From Nitrospira sp. (GTDB taxonomy: Bacteria; Nitrospirota; Nitrospiria; Nitrospirales; Nitrospiraceae), in the NCBI GenBank assembly GCA_029194665.1, contig JARFXO010000003.1:558001-622000 (forward strand): a stretch of 64,000 nucleotides of DNA, written 5' to 3'. Each line of letters begins with the position of its first letter. The first letter of the stretch is position 1. The translations under genes and the position numbers were made by a program. The notes under the pieces are model-generated. The model did not search any database, had not been told where the DNA came from, and saw nothing but the letters and a program-made list of their open reading frames with translations. Positions 42,981 through 51,349 of the stretch are shown piece by piece.

Positions 42981-44189
42981 TTATGTCCTGGCAAGCGGTC
43001 CCGACACGAACTTCCCGGCCTTCATCACACCCATAATCTTGTCCCGGTCTCGTAGCACCTCGATCCGTCGAAGCGGGTTTCCTTTGAGGATCACAAGATC
43101 GGCTTCCATTCCTTTGGTCAGTGTTCCGACAGAATCCTGAATCCCGATGAGCCGGGCTGCCGTGGCAGTCGAGGCGACAATGGCTTCGATGGGCGTCATG
43201 CCAAAAGCGACCATCCGTTCAAGTTCCTGGGCGTTGTCTCCATGGTAATTGAATGGAGTTCCGGCATCGGTGCCCATGGCGATGGCGATGCCGCTTCGAT
43301 GGGCTGCTTTGAAGCTGGCCTGGTGGCGCTTGGTCATGGACTTGGCCTTCGTTAACGCACTTTCGGGAATGCCGCAGCCGGATCTGCAAGCCGCGGTGGT
43401 CGCCAGAGCAGAAAGGGTAGGGACCATGTAGACCCCATACTGCTTCATGAGCGCTCCGGACTCGTCATCCAACAACGTGGCATGTTCAATCGATCGTACC
43501 CCTGCATTGATCGCGTTCTTCATTCCGGTGGCACCGTGGGCATGGGCGGCGACTCGTTTCCCGGCTTGCTGTGCCGCATCGACCGCTGCAGCCAACTCCT
43601 CCATGGTCATTTGAGCCTCGTCCGGCGAGGTGCCGGGCGTCAGCACTCCGCCCGAAGCAATGACCTTGATGACCCCTGCACCGGCTGCGACCTGTTCGGC
43701 CACAACCTGCCTAACCTGCGCCGGGCCTTCCACTTCCTGGCCGATGAACCTTGCGTGGCCACCGACCATGCAAATGGCGCGTCCTGCACCCACGATGCGT
43801 GGTCCAGGTGTCACGCACGCTTCAATAGCCTGTTTCAGCGTGAAAATAGAATGATCCCGAGATCCAACGTCGCGTACCGTCGTAAATCCCGCGTCGATTG
43901 TCGCCTGTGCATGTGTGGCCGACTTCAGCAACGTATAGGAAGGCTGCTCTGATTCGAGTGTGCCGACGACATCCGGCTCTCCGCCCAAGCAAAGATGGAC
44001 ATGACAGTCGATGAGGCCTGGGATGATCGTAAGACCACGGCCATCGATACGGACAGCCCCTTTTGGGATCCTGACCTCCTTGCTTGGGCCGGCCGCCAAG
44101 ATCTTGGTGCCGCGTACGAGGAGCGTCACACGGTCATGCACAGCTCCCATCCCATCGATGAGGCGTACCTGATGAATGGCAATCGTCAC
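42981..44189 (-). CDS. Amidohydrolase family metal-dependent hydrolase
   Basis: A 402-residue amidohydrolase-superfamily enzyme. The first metal motif is GLIDCHVHLCLGG (H-x-H); later come a VIKVIASGG lysine region, RVAAHAHGATG and RSIEHATLLDDE (metal histidines), and AMGTDAGTPFNYHG with the catalytic aspartate. The N- and C-terminal strands (IDGRGLTIIPG and GTLTKGMEADLVILKGNP) form the usual composite beta sandwich. It resembles imidazolonepropionase-like or Xaa-Pro dipeptidase-type hydrolases, so the substrate is probably a cyclic amide or N-acyl compound. The GTG start at 44189 overlaps the aminotransferase stop by 4 bases, so the two form an operon. Confidence 0.88.
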   Translation of the reverse strand: MTIAIHQVRLIDGMGAVHDRVTLLVRGTKILAAGPSKEVRIPKGAVRIDGRGLTIIPGLIDCHVHLCLGGEPDVVGTLESEQPSYTLLKSATHAQATIDAGFTTVRDVGSRDHSIFTLKQAIEACVTPGPRIVGAGRAICMVGGHARFIGQEVEGPAQVRQVVAEQVAAGAGVIKVIASGGVLTPGTSPDEAQMTMEELAAAVDAAQQAGKRVAAHAHGATGMKNAINAGVRSIEHATLLDDESGALMKQYGVYMVPTLSALATTAACRSGCGIPESALTKAKSMTKRHQASFKAAHRSGIAIAMGTDAGTPFNYHGDNAQELERMVAFGMTPIEAIVASTATAARLIGIQDSVGTLTKGMEADLVILKGNPLRRIEVLRDRDKIMGVMKAGKFVSGPLART

Positions 44190-45370
44190 AACTTATCGCC
44201 TCTACTATAGATATGCGCAGCGGCTTGCAGCGCGGCGCCGGGAGTCGAAACCCACCCGCTCCGAATACCGATTTCCTCCATGGCGTTCAACAGGGTCAGG
44301 ACGTTGGCCTCAGTCGATGATTCTCCCATCAGTCCAATTCTCCAAACCTTCCCCTTGAGGGGGCCAAGGCCTCCTCCGATTTCGATGCCGTACATCCCTA
44401 GCAACTGAGATCGGACGGCTGCCTCATCGATATGCGCTGGAACGCTGACGCAGATCAGCGTCGGAAGCCGCCGATCAGGGGGAGGTAAGGGATCGAGACC
44501 CAGAGCCGCCAATCCAGCGAGCAGCGCACGGCTATTCAGGTGATGGCGAGCAAATCTGGCTGGAAGCCTTTCTTCCTCGATCAAGCGCAACGCCTCCCTC
44601 AGGGCATAGAGCATTGAGATCGGCGCCGTATGATGGTAGGCACGGTTGTGCTCCGTCCAGTACTCCGCGATGAGGGACAGGTCCAAATACCAGCTTTGAC
44701 AGGGAGAACGGCGATTCTTGACGACGGAAAGGGCGCGCTTACTTACAGTCAAGGGAGCCAAGCCAGGCGGGCAACTGAGACATTTTTGCGTGGCGCTGTA
44801 GCACACATCGATGCCCCACCGATCGACTTCCACAGGGATTCCGCCAAGGGATGTGACCGCATCGACGATCAGCAGGGCGTTGTGTGGACCACAAAGGGCG
44901 CTGATCTGCTCAAGAGGTTGCCAGGCCCCCGTCGAAGTTTCGGCATGCACGAGCGCAACGGCTTTGACCGGACCAGACTGCCGGAGCGTTGCGGCAATCA
45001 TATCCGGTTCGATGACCTGCCCCCACGGAACCTCCACTCGAATGGCTTTCCCTCCGCAGCGCTCAACGATTGCCGCGAGTCTAGTCCCGAACACCCCGTT
45101 GATGCCAACGATGACTGCGTCACCTGGCTCGACGATATTCACGACCGCAGCTTCCATACCGGCTGATCCAGTCCCTGAGACGGCAATCGTAAATTGATTG
45201 TTTGTTGAGAATACGCGGCGCAGCAGCGCTTGGATGTCGTTCATGACCGTCAGGAATGCCGGGTCCAGATGCCCGACAAGCGGAGTTGCCAGAGTTTGTA
45301 GTACCCGAGGATGCACGTTGCTGGGACCCGGTCCCAGGAGCAACCGTCGTGGGGCAAGAAAATTCTCCAT
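44186..45370 (-). CDS. Class V aminotransferase (alanine/serine-glyoxylate aminotransferase family)
   Basis: A 394-residue PLP enzyme. The start LLLGPGPSNVHPRVLQTLA, AVSGTGSAGMEAAVVNIVEP (cofactor phosphate), LLIVDAVTSLGGIPVEVD (Asp to pyridine nitrogen) and YSATQKCLSCPPGLAPLTVS (Schiff-base lysine in the T-Q-K motif) are the hallmarks of alanine-glyoxylate/serine-glyoxylate aminotransferases. Likely it transaminates glyoxylate or serine, for example in a serine or glycine pathway. It is first in a two-gene minus-strand operon with the amidohydrolase, which suggests a shared route for an amino acid derivative; that is inferred. Confidence 0.9.
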   Translation of the reverse strand: MENFLAPRRLLLGPGPSNVHPRVLQTLATPLVGHLDPAFLTVMNDIQALLRRVFSTNNQFTIAVSGTGSAGMEAAVVNIVEPGDAVIVGINGVFGTRLAAIVERCGGKAIRVEVPWGQVIEPDMIAATLRQSGPVKAVALVHAETSTGAWQPLEQISALCGPHNALLIVDAVTSLGGIPVEVDRWGIDVCYSATQKCLSCPPGLAPLTVSKRALSVVKNRRSPCQSWYLDLSLIAEYWTEHNRAYHHTAPISMLYALREALRLIEEERLPARFARHHLNSRALLAGLAALGLDPLPPPDRRLPTLICVSVPAHIDEAAVRSQLLGMYGIEIGGGLGPLKGKVWRIGLMGESSTEANVLTLLNAMEEIGIRSGWVSTPGAALQAAAHIYSRGDKL

Positions 45371-45493
45371 CGCAAATTGGCTCCTTAAATCGCGCGGTTA
45401 GTATAGCCAAGTACGATGACTAAGGCTATGTGAGAAATACCTATCGGAATTGTTCGATAGCTACTTTGAGGGGATCCAGTGGGTGACGGTCAA

Positions 45494-45502
45494 TGGTATA
45501 GT
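45494..45502 (+). promoter_or_regulatory. Extended -10 box of the CPBP protease gene (leaderless candidate)
   Basis: TGGTATAGT fits TGn plus TATAnT and ends 9 bases before ATG 45512. No Shine-Dalgarno sequence intervenes. Confidence 0.45.
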
Positions 45503-45511
45503 CGGCAATTC

Positions 45512-47008
45512 ATGAGCGAACAGACCCTTTCAATCCAACAATTGCCGGATCTTCCGCCGTCCGACCAGCCGGCGGGTCCCAAACAATCGATCTCGCCCTA
45601 TCGCTCTCGATGGTCTCTGATCGTGAGCGGGGTATGCGCCGGCGTCCTGATCGCGGCGTTGGGCACTATTCTGTGGTTTGCGGCGACCCAGCCAAAACTT
45701 CAGCAAGTTGAGGAGCCGGATCGCGCACTTGATCTGATGGTCAGCCGTATGTTGGCCGCACAAGACAGCCTTCGTCGAGCGCCGCAATGGCAGCAATGGC
45801 TGGCTGATTGGACGATGGACAGCCAGGATGAAGCGAGGAGGCAGGCCATCCAGTGGTACCGGGAACTGGCTGAGACAACCGGTGATCCTCTCTCCAAACT
45901 TCGGCTGGCTATCCTACTCGGGGAGTCCGGGCAAGAAACGGCGGCACTCGCAGAAAGCAAAGGGTGGCAAAGCCGTGGGACGTCTGCATTGTTATTCGAA
46001 CAACTGATAGAAGCTGCGTATGGACCACAGCCGCTTGATAGGACACATGAAGCAGAATTACAGGCTACGTTGGCCGAGGCGTTGCCGGGTGGATGGTTCT
46101 ATGATCATCTTGCCGTGAGGCTGGCCCGACGTGCGGACGATCAGGATCTGCTGGTGACGGTTGAAGAGCATGGTCGGCTCAGGCAGGATCGGGAGCAACG
46201 ATGGATCAGCCCGTTGATCGTGTTCGAATTGATTTGTCTGGTGATTGGGTCGATCATGCTTGTGGGTATTGCCGGACTGTGGGGACGACGGAAAGACAGT
46301 CTGCGTCTCCATTTACCTGGCGTTCCGCCCCCTTGGCCTGGAGAAACTGCCGCAGCGGTCATCCTCCGCGGCGGTGCCTTAGAAGTCGTCACGACCGTAG
46401 TCATTCTGTCTAGTTCGTCATTTCTGCATGCATCGTTGCGCGCATTTGCCATTCCCTTGGCCAACCTACCGCTGCTTATCCTTGCGTATGTCCAATTGCT
46501 CAAGCCGGCCGGTCTGACTTTCCGAGACGGCTTTGGTCTAAGGATTGAGCGAGAGAACCTTGGACGGCTGGCATGCAGCATCCTCGCGATTGTCGCAGCC
46601 GGACTCTGGGGTGAATGGGTCATAGGACAGGCTGCCGAATTCCTGAGTTTGAATGATCACTGGACGGAATGGTTTGATCAGGAGCTTGTGCGGGGCACTC
46701 TTCCCGTCATGGCCGTGAGCGTGATCGAGTACGTCTTGTTTGCGCCGATCTTCGAGGAACTGGCATTTCGTGGACTGCTGTTCGCGATGCTTCGCCGCCG
46801 GTTCGAATTCCTTCCTGCCGCGCTGATCAGTACCAGTCTCTTTGCTCTGGCCCACGGTTATAGTCTGATTGGATTTCTCAGCGTCTTTTGGAGCGGATTC
46901 CTCTGGGCTTGGATCTACGAACGAACAGGGAGCCTGATTCCCGGGATGGTCGCCCACGCAATGAACAACTTGCTCGTCTGTCTTACCGTGATGGCTCTGC
47001 TTCGTTGA
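45512..47008 (+). CDS. CPBP family intramembrane glutamic endopeptidase
   Basis: A 498-residue membrane protein. The N-terminal third has one helix (LIVSGVCAGVLIAALGTILW) and a soluble domain with a TPR-like character (residues about 70-230), then about eight helices. The C-terminal CPBP/Abi domain has all three motifs: FEELAFRGLLFAMLRR (E415-E416-xxx-R420), SLFALAHGYSLI (catalytic His) and VAHAMNNLLVC (H-xxx-N). These are the residues of CAAX-type intramembrane proteases. I chose ATG 45512, next to an extended -10 box; a GTG 11 codons upstream is less likely. The 3' end overlaps the convergent SDR gene by 26 bases. Confidence 0.88.
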   Translation: MSEQTLSIQQLPDLPPSDQPAGPKQSISPYRSRWSLIVSGVCAGVLIAALGTILWFAATQPKLQQVEEPDRALDLMVSRMLAAQDSLRRAPQWQQWLADWTMDSQDEARRQAIQWYRELAETTGDPLSKLRLAILLGESGQETAALAESKGWQSRGTSALLFEQLIEAAYGPQPLDRTHEAELQATLAEALPGGWFYDHLAVRLARRADDQDLLVTVEEHGRLRQDREQRWISPLIVFELICLVIGSIMLVGIAGLWGRRKDSLRLHLPGVPPPWPGETAAAVILRGGALEVVTTVVILSSSSFLHASLRAFAIPLANLPLLILAYVQLLKPAGLTFRDGFGLRIERENLGRLACSILAIVAAGLWGEWVIGQAAEFLSLNDHWTEWFDQELVRGTLPVMAVSVIEYVLFAPIFEELAFRGLLFAMLRRRFEFLPAALISTSLFALAHGYSLIGFLSVFWSGFLWAWIYERTGSLIPGMVAHAMNNLLVCLTVMALLR

Positions 47009-47807
47009 GCGAATTCCGCTGCATCACTTCAAGCCACTCGAATAAATCCCTGTAGCGCAGACCTGTCCCGTGCAATTTCAGTAGTTCGCACAAACGCTTG
47101 TTTGACACGCGTTTCCCCGGAGAGTCGGCATCCCGAGAGTCAGCAGCTCGAATATCCCATCGTTGCTCGACCATTTTACAGATCTCCATCCAGGTCCTCG
47201 GATCTCCATCGCTGACGTTGTAGACACTCCCTGGCTCACCATGTGCCAGAGCGGCGAGACACGTCACGGCCAGATCCTCAACATGGATAAGGTTGACATA
47301 CTTTTGTGAGCCCTTCGCTCGTCTTGTCTTAATCCAATCGATAGGATTGCGGCCTGGGCCATAGATTCCTGCAACTCGTAATAAGACAGCGCCATAAGAG
47401 CTTCGCAATAGTCCCTCACCTTGTACACGAGGTTTTGTCAAGTCAACCGGAGCTGTTTCGTCGATCCATGGTGGAGGATACTCGGCCGAGGCGCTAGCGT
47501 CGTAGGCGGAGGTACTGCCGAGTACCACCAAGCGGCAGGTTCGTAGAAATGCAGCGTCGGCAAACTGCTGAACCAGCTCGATCGGTACTGCGGGAAAGCA
47601 CCACACGATATCGGCCGATGTCGGGATCTCCTGCCATGTCTCAGGCCGTGCCAGATCGAATCGTATCCGTTGGTCCAGTCTCAGATCTGTGAGGTGCCGA
47701 TCCGGATCCCGACTGGTGGCGAAGACATGAGAGTAGCGATGCTGGGCAAGCGGCAGGAGAAATTTGGCGGTATAACCGAATCCGAGAATGACAAGTGAGT
47801 GATGCAA
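46983..47807 (-). CDS. NAD-dependent epimerase/dehydratase-like SDR
   Basis: A 274-residue Rossmann-fold protein: nucleotide-binding LVILGFGYTAKFLLPLA (G-x-G-x-x-A), LVVLGSTSAYD with catalytic Ser region, VAGIYGPGRNPIDWIK and KYVNLIHVEDLAVTCLAAL, GSVYNVSDGDPRTWMEIC. These are features of atypical/extended SDRs of the YeeZ type. The usual Y-x-x-x-K is not evident (the equivalent region reads KPRVQGEGLLR), so catalysis may differ. Start is TTG 47807, with no better in-frame alternative. It overlaps the CPBP gene's end on the opposite strand. Confidence 0.8.
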   Translation of the reverse strand: MHHSLVILGFGYTAKFLLPLAQHRYSHVFATSRDPDRHLTDLRLDQRIRFDLARPETWQEIPTSADIVWCFPAVPIELVQQFADAAFLRTCRLVVLGSTSAYDASASAEYPPPWIDETAPVDLTKPRVQGEGLLRSSYGAVLLRVAGIYGPGRNPIDWIKTRRAKGSQKYVNLIHVEDLAVTCLAALAHGEPGSVYNVSDGDPRTWMEICKMVEQRWDIRAADSRDADSPGKRVSNKRLCELLKLHGTGLRYRDLFEWLEVMQRNSLNEAEPSR

Positions 47808-47940
47808 GATCGATCATACTCCCTGTTGGTCGGCAGTGCAGTGTGCCAGCGAGTCGCGAGCGGAGTCCAACGAAAAAAGCCATTTCATTGGTGTCCATAT
47901 TTTCTCGCGCTATACGAACAATCGACGTTCACATCGTCCT

Positions 47941-48846
47941 CTATTTACCCTCCTTTTTCAGATCCAGCCAAGTCAGCACTTCACGCGTGACCTGTTCGGG
48001 CTTGTCTTCATGCACGAAATGTCCGGCATCGGCGACTTTTACCACCGTCAGATCGGTGACGAAATCATTCAGCCCGTCAAGATTCTGACGGACGAGCGCA
48101 TGATCTTGTAAGCCCCAGATCACCAACGTGGGGACGGCAACAGTAGGATACCCCAACCTTCGTTGACGCATTGCTCCGCCGCCGCGTAAGGCCGCACGAT
48201 AGTAATTCACCATGGCCGTGAGTGCCCCCGGCTCGCAAGCCTGTCGTCGATACGATCGAATGAAATCATCGGGCATCTGTTCACGATGAATAGCCATATG
48301 GCTAAAGATCTTACCGATCACATAACCATGGCCAACCGACAGTGCCGCTTCGGGAAGCCAGGGAATTTGAAAAAAGCCCATGTACCAGGAACGGTGCAAC
48401 TGACGCCAGTGTCGCACTTCCCGCTCAAAACAGGCTGGGTGGGGCGCATTCATAATCACCAAGGCTTCCACGCGAGCGGCCTGCCGCATCACATAGTACC
48501 AGGCGATGACTCCACCCCAATCATGTCCCACTAGAATGACACGTTGAGCTTGAGCGGCATCGAGGAGTCCGGTGACATCGTCCATCAGGGATTCAATTCG
48601 GTAGGCGTCGCTGCCTGTTGGTCGTGTCGTACCACCATATCCGCGTAGATCAGGAGCCCAGACCCGATATCCTGCTTGTGCCAGCGGGGGAATCTGAAAT
48701 CGCCATGACAGGGCAGATTCCGGAAACCCATGTAGGCAGAGTATCAAGCGATCGCCGGACCCGGCCGTCGCCACTCGAAAGGACAGTCGGTTTGTGAATA
48801 CTTGTTGAAACGTCATTGCTTGTGCACCAACCGTATTGAGAACCAT
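47941..48846 (-). CDS. Alpha/beta hydrolase, epoxide hydrolase-like
   Basis: A 301-residue hydrolase. Visible are the oxyanion HGFPESALSWRFQIP, the nucleophile elbow ILVGHDWGGVIAWYYV (aspartate nucleophile in G-H-D-W-G-G), a cap region (RSWYMGFFQIPWLPEAALS) and the catalytic histidine in VADAGHFVHEDKPEQV. An Asp nucleophile with this cap is typical of epoxide hydrolases and haloalkane dehalogenases. The frame is open upstream to 48942; I use ATG 48846, and ATG 48816 (MTFQQVFTNR) is equally possible. It lies 130 bases from the SDR gene on the same strand. Confidence 0.87.
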   Translation of the reverse strand: MVLNTVGAQAMTFQQVFTNRLSFRVATAGSGDRLILCLHGFPESALSWRFQIPPLAQAGYRVWAPDLRGYGGTTRPTGSDAYRIESLMDDVTGLLDAAQAQRVILVGHDWGGVIAWYYVMRQAARVEALVIMNAPHPACFEREVRHWRQLHRSWYMGFFQIPWLPEAALSVGHGYVIGKIFSHMAIHREQMPDDFIRSYRRQACEPGALTAMVNYYRAALRGGGAMRQRRLGYPTVAVPTLVIWGLQDHALVRQNLDGLNDFVTDLTVVKVADAGHFVHEDKPEQVTREVLTWLDLKKEGK

Positions 48847-48970
48847 GCACGGAGTCTCAGAAAGCTCGGTCGACGGAGGAGTCAGCCTCGCACAGAGGAG
48901 TTTCCGTCTCGTTCCATCCCGCGCCTCGGTGAAAATGTGCAAAATTCTGTTCGGAACTTCGACCGGCAGC

Positions 48971-48976
48971 TATACT
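48971..48976 (+). promoter_or_regulatory. -10 box of the HicB-like gene (leaderless candidate)
   Basis: TATACT ends 7 bases before ATG 48984, with no ribosome binding site. A -35 box is not obvious. Confidence 0.4.
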
Positions 48977-48983
48977 CGGCGAC

Positions 48984-49154
48984 ATGACGAAATACGTGAT
49001 TTGGCAAGATCAGGGAATGTGGCGCGGCTGTCTGCAGGGGTCTCCCGACCAGCAGGTTCAAGGGGAGTCGTTCGAGGAGCTGCAGTTCAAACTTCGTCAC
49101 CTCTCTCGTGAACGAGCCGTCGACAAGCCTTCCAACCTCCGGAAGATCGCCTGA
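48984..49154 (+). CDS. Short HicB-like protein
   Basis: A 56-residue protein: MTKYVIWQDQGMWRGCLQGS, PDQQVQGESFEELQFKLRHL, SRERAVDKPSNLRKIA. The pattern of an aromatic strand, W-x-G-x-L, Q-G-(E/D)-(S/T)-x-E-E-L and an amphipathic helix is that of the small HicB-like/DUF1902 antitoxin domain. No HicA toxin is seen on either side, so it is an orphan or has another role. The gene appears to be leaderless. Confidence 0.65.
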   Translation: MTKYVIWQDQGMWRGCLQGSPDQQVQGESFEELQFKLRHLSRERAVDKPSNLRKIA

Positions 49155-49242
49155 GAGATAGTCTGCCGTCGCGGCAAGACTTGAGTCGACGGCGTGCCCT
49201 CGTCGGCCTGAACGCTCATTCGACACATCCAACGAGCGTCAG

Positions 49243-50238
49243 TCATGGCCGAAACAAAGGCTCATGCCGAGGGCCCAGAGAATCATTTCCTATGGCTCGA
49301 TGCTGCACGTCGTAACGTCCAGAGAATGACTCACCGGGTACAAGCCGCTTCAGCCCCCAGTCCGGATGGTTGAACGCATCGCTCGCACAGGTCATCGGTT
49401 CGATGGCAAGCGCGGCTCGGGGCGCGTCCGTAATGGCATCTCCGGTATAGACGACCACTGCGGAAAACGCGCGATCCATCGTAACGTCGATTACCCGGCC
49501 GCTGGCGCTATGTCGCAGAGACGCAGTGGCTGTTCCCTTCGCGTCGCGTTCGAGCTGCACATAGCAATGGTTGAAGCGCTGCCGGCCGATCGCGCGAAAC
49601 TGTCTATAGTCCCACGATGTGCCGGTCACGCTCAGAATCGTCCCTGTCGGAACGAGCCGCTCGTTGAATTCCAAATAGGCGGTTCCTGGGATCTGCACCT
49701 CGGCCTCGTCGATTAAGGACGTTCCAACGGTGAAGTAGGGATGAAATCCGATTCCGACCGGTGCTGCCTGTTGCCCGACGTTCTTCACGATGAATGAACA
49801 GGTGAGCCCGGCTGCACCCAGTTCATATGTCACCCATACGGCAAGTGAAAAGGGATAGCCTCGTTCAGCGTATGTATCAGCGTCGAGACGAATCTCGAAC
49901 GTCACCTTATTTGAGTGTGCTTCCTGCATATGCCACGGCAGACTGCGAACAAATCCATGAATGGCATTCGGACCTTCCTTGTCGTTACATTCGAGCTGCA
50001 GTGACTGTCCCTCGAATGTATAGCGTCCATCGCTGACGCGGCCGGGAAACGGGATGAGTACGTCGCCCTGTCCACCTCGCTTCCCCTTACCACCCGAATA
50101 ACCCCACAGGATATCCGTTTCTCGTCCTCCGTCGTCGATCAGCAGATACCGTCGTAACAAGGCTCCCCATGGCGAAACAATCGCACGCTGGTTCTCAAAA
50201 GTGATGGAGAGTTCAGTATCCGGTGTGGCAGGCGTCAT
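49243..50238 (-). CDS. Aldose 1-epimerase family protein
   Basis: A 331-residue beta-sandwich protein of the galactose mutarotase family: VSPWGALLRRYLLID, VLIPFPGRVSDGRYTFEGQ, NAIHGFVRSLPWHM (substrate His), PVGIGFHPYFTVG (second His) and AAVVVYTGDAITDAPRAALAI, EPMTCASDAFNHPDWG (catalytic Glu). Mutarotases interconvert alpha and beta anomers of sugars. I chose ATG 50238; a TTG 18 codons earlier is in frame. The next gene on the strand starts some distance upstream. Confidence 0.9.
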   Translation of the reverse strand: MTPATPDTELSITFENQRAIVSPWGALLRRYLLIDDGGRETDILWGYSGGKGKRGGQGDVLIPFPGRVSDGRYTFEGQSLQLECNDKEGPNAIHGFVRSLPWHMQEAHSNKVTFEIRLDADTYAERGYPFSLAVWVTYELGAAGLTCSFIVKNVGQQAAPVGIGFHPYFTVGTSLIDEAEVQIPGTAYLEFNERLVPTGTILSVTGTSWDYRQFRAIGRQRFNHCYVQLERDAKGTATASLRHSASGRVIDVTMDRAFSAVVVYTGDAITDAPRAALAIEPMTCASDAFNHPDWGLKRLVPGESFSGRYDVQHRAIGNDSLGPRHEPLFRP

Positions 50239-50324
50239 GGTCGTGCAGTATCGCCCTGCAGCAATGGATGGCTGAGGCGTACGGTTGAACAAAGCTGGAC
50301 ATAACAGACTCTCATCTCATCACG

Positions 50325-50627
50325 TCACTGTAGGACCTTGTACCGACAGATCTCCGGCTCGCCGGCCAGAAGTCCCACCAACCGTTGCAGCGCAACGGAA
50401 ACGTGCGGAGTGGCGAAATGTGCCTGCTCAGCCGCGGCGCTCGCCCATTTCTCGACGAACACAAAGTCGGCTGGATCGGAACCATTCTGCAGAAGCTCAT
50501 AACTGAGGCATCCCGATTCGCGGCGTGTCGGCTCAACAAGCGCAGATAAGATTTCCCGAACTTGTGCGACATGCTCAGTCTTAGCCCTGACACGTGCAAT
50601 CACTCGGAGGGAAGGGTCTGAGATCAT
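50325..50627 (-). CDS. Antibiotic biosynthesis monooxygenase (ABM) domain protein
   Basis: A 100-residue ferredoxin-like dimeric alpha/beta barrel protein: LRVIARVRAKTEHVAQVREI, LVEPTRRESGCLSYELLQN, DFVFVEKWASAAAEQAHFAT. These are the ABM/YgiN motifs (E-x-G-C-x-x-Y and F-V-F-x-E-x-W). Such proteins are small quinol monooxygenases or unknowns. Start ATG 50627 has GGAG five bases upstream; an ATG 12 bases earlier is in frame. It is followed on the same strand by the aldose epimerase gene. Confidence 0.85.
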   Translation of the reverse strand: MISDPSLRVIARVRAKTEHVAQVREILSALVEPTRRESGCLSYELLQNGSDPADFVFVEKWASAAAEQAHFATPHVSVALQRLVGLLAGEPEICRYKVLQ

Positions 50628-50700
50628 GTCGTGCTCCATGGCATAAGGCGATACATGCTGCTCTGAACGAGAGGCGAACCTGCTCCGGGGTGCGGGTCGG

Positions 50701-51159
50701 TTACTTTGTCAATGGATGGCCGGCCTTCTGCCAGTCGTCGAGGTTCATGACAACGGCTGTCGTTTGCGTGAACCCCAGACCTTGCAGCGACTGTGCCGCA
50801 AGGGAGGCGCGACTGCCGCTTTGACATTGCAGAATGAGAGGACGGCCCATCTCGTTGTCGGCTGGAAAGCCGACGTGGCTCCAGATTTTGAACTCGATCA
50901 GACCGCGAGGAATATTGATTGCTCCGGGTACATGCCCTGCGGCGTACTCCTGCGGCTCCCGTACGTCCACAATCACGGCGGCACCTGGATTCTCCACGAG
51001 CTTCCGATACTCTTCCATGCCGATCGTCTTCACCTGCTTTTGGGCTGCTTCAACTTTCTGTTTCACGATAGGAGGCAAACCCTGGGCGAAAACCGGTGAA
51101 GGGGAAAAGAGCGCTGTGCTCACAACGATGGCCAGTGGTAGCAGAATCCATGTGCTCAT
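50701..51159 (-). CDS. Periplasmic rhodanese-domain protein
   Basis: A 152-residue protein with a signal peptide (WILLPLAIVVSTALFSPSPV then FAQG) and a single rhodanese domain: AAVIVDVREPQEYAAGHVPG, AINIPRGLIEFKI and the active-site loop LILQCQSGSRASLAAQSL with cysteine C112 or nearby. Rhodaneses move sulfane sulfur. The start has AAGGAG upstream. Export suggests a role in periplasmic sulfur handling. It is on the same strand as, but about 70 bases before, the ABM gene. Confidence 0.88.
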   Translation of the reverse strand: MSTWILLPLAIVVSTALFSPSPVFAQGLPPIVKQKVEAAQKQVKTIGMEEYRKLVENPGAAVIVDVREPQEYAAGHVPGAINIPRGLIEFKIWSHVGFPADNEMGRPLILQCQSGSRASLAAQSLQGLGFTQTTAVVMNLDDWQKAGHPLTK

Positions 51160-51349
51160 AGGTTCTCCTTCAAGATGTTCCGTTGATCTCAGAAAAATGA
51201 AACATAATGTAGCGCTATCCTATCCTCAACTCAAGGGATGGTTGTGGCCGAGGGAAAGAATCTGCTCTCAGGAGGTAATTTGGTACAGCTCCCGAAGAAA
51301 ATTTGCCCGAGGCAGATGTCCTGAGAGAGCTTTCGCAGGGTAGGCCAGC

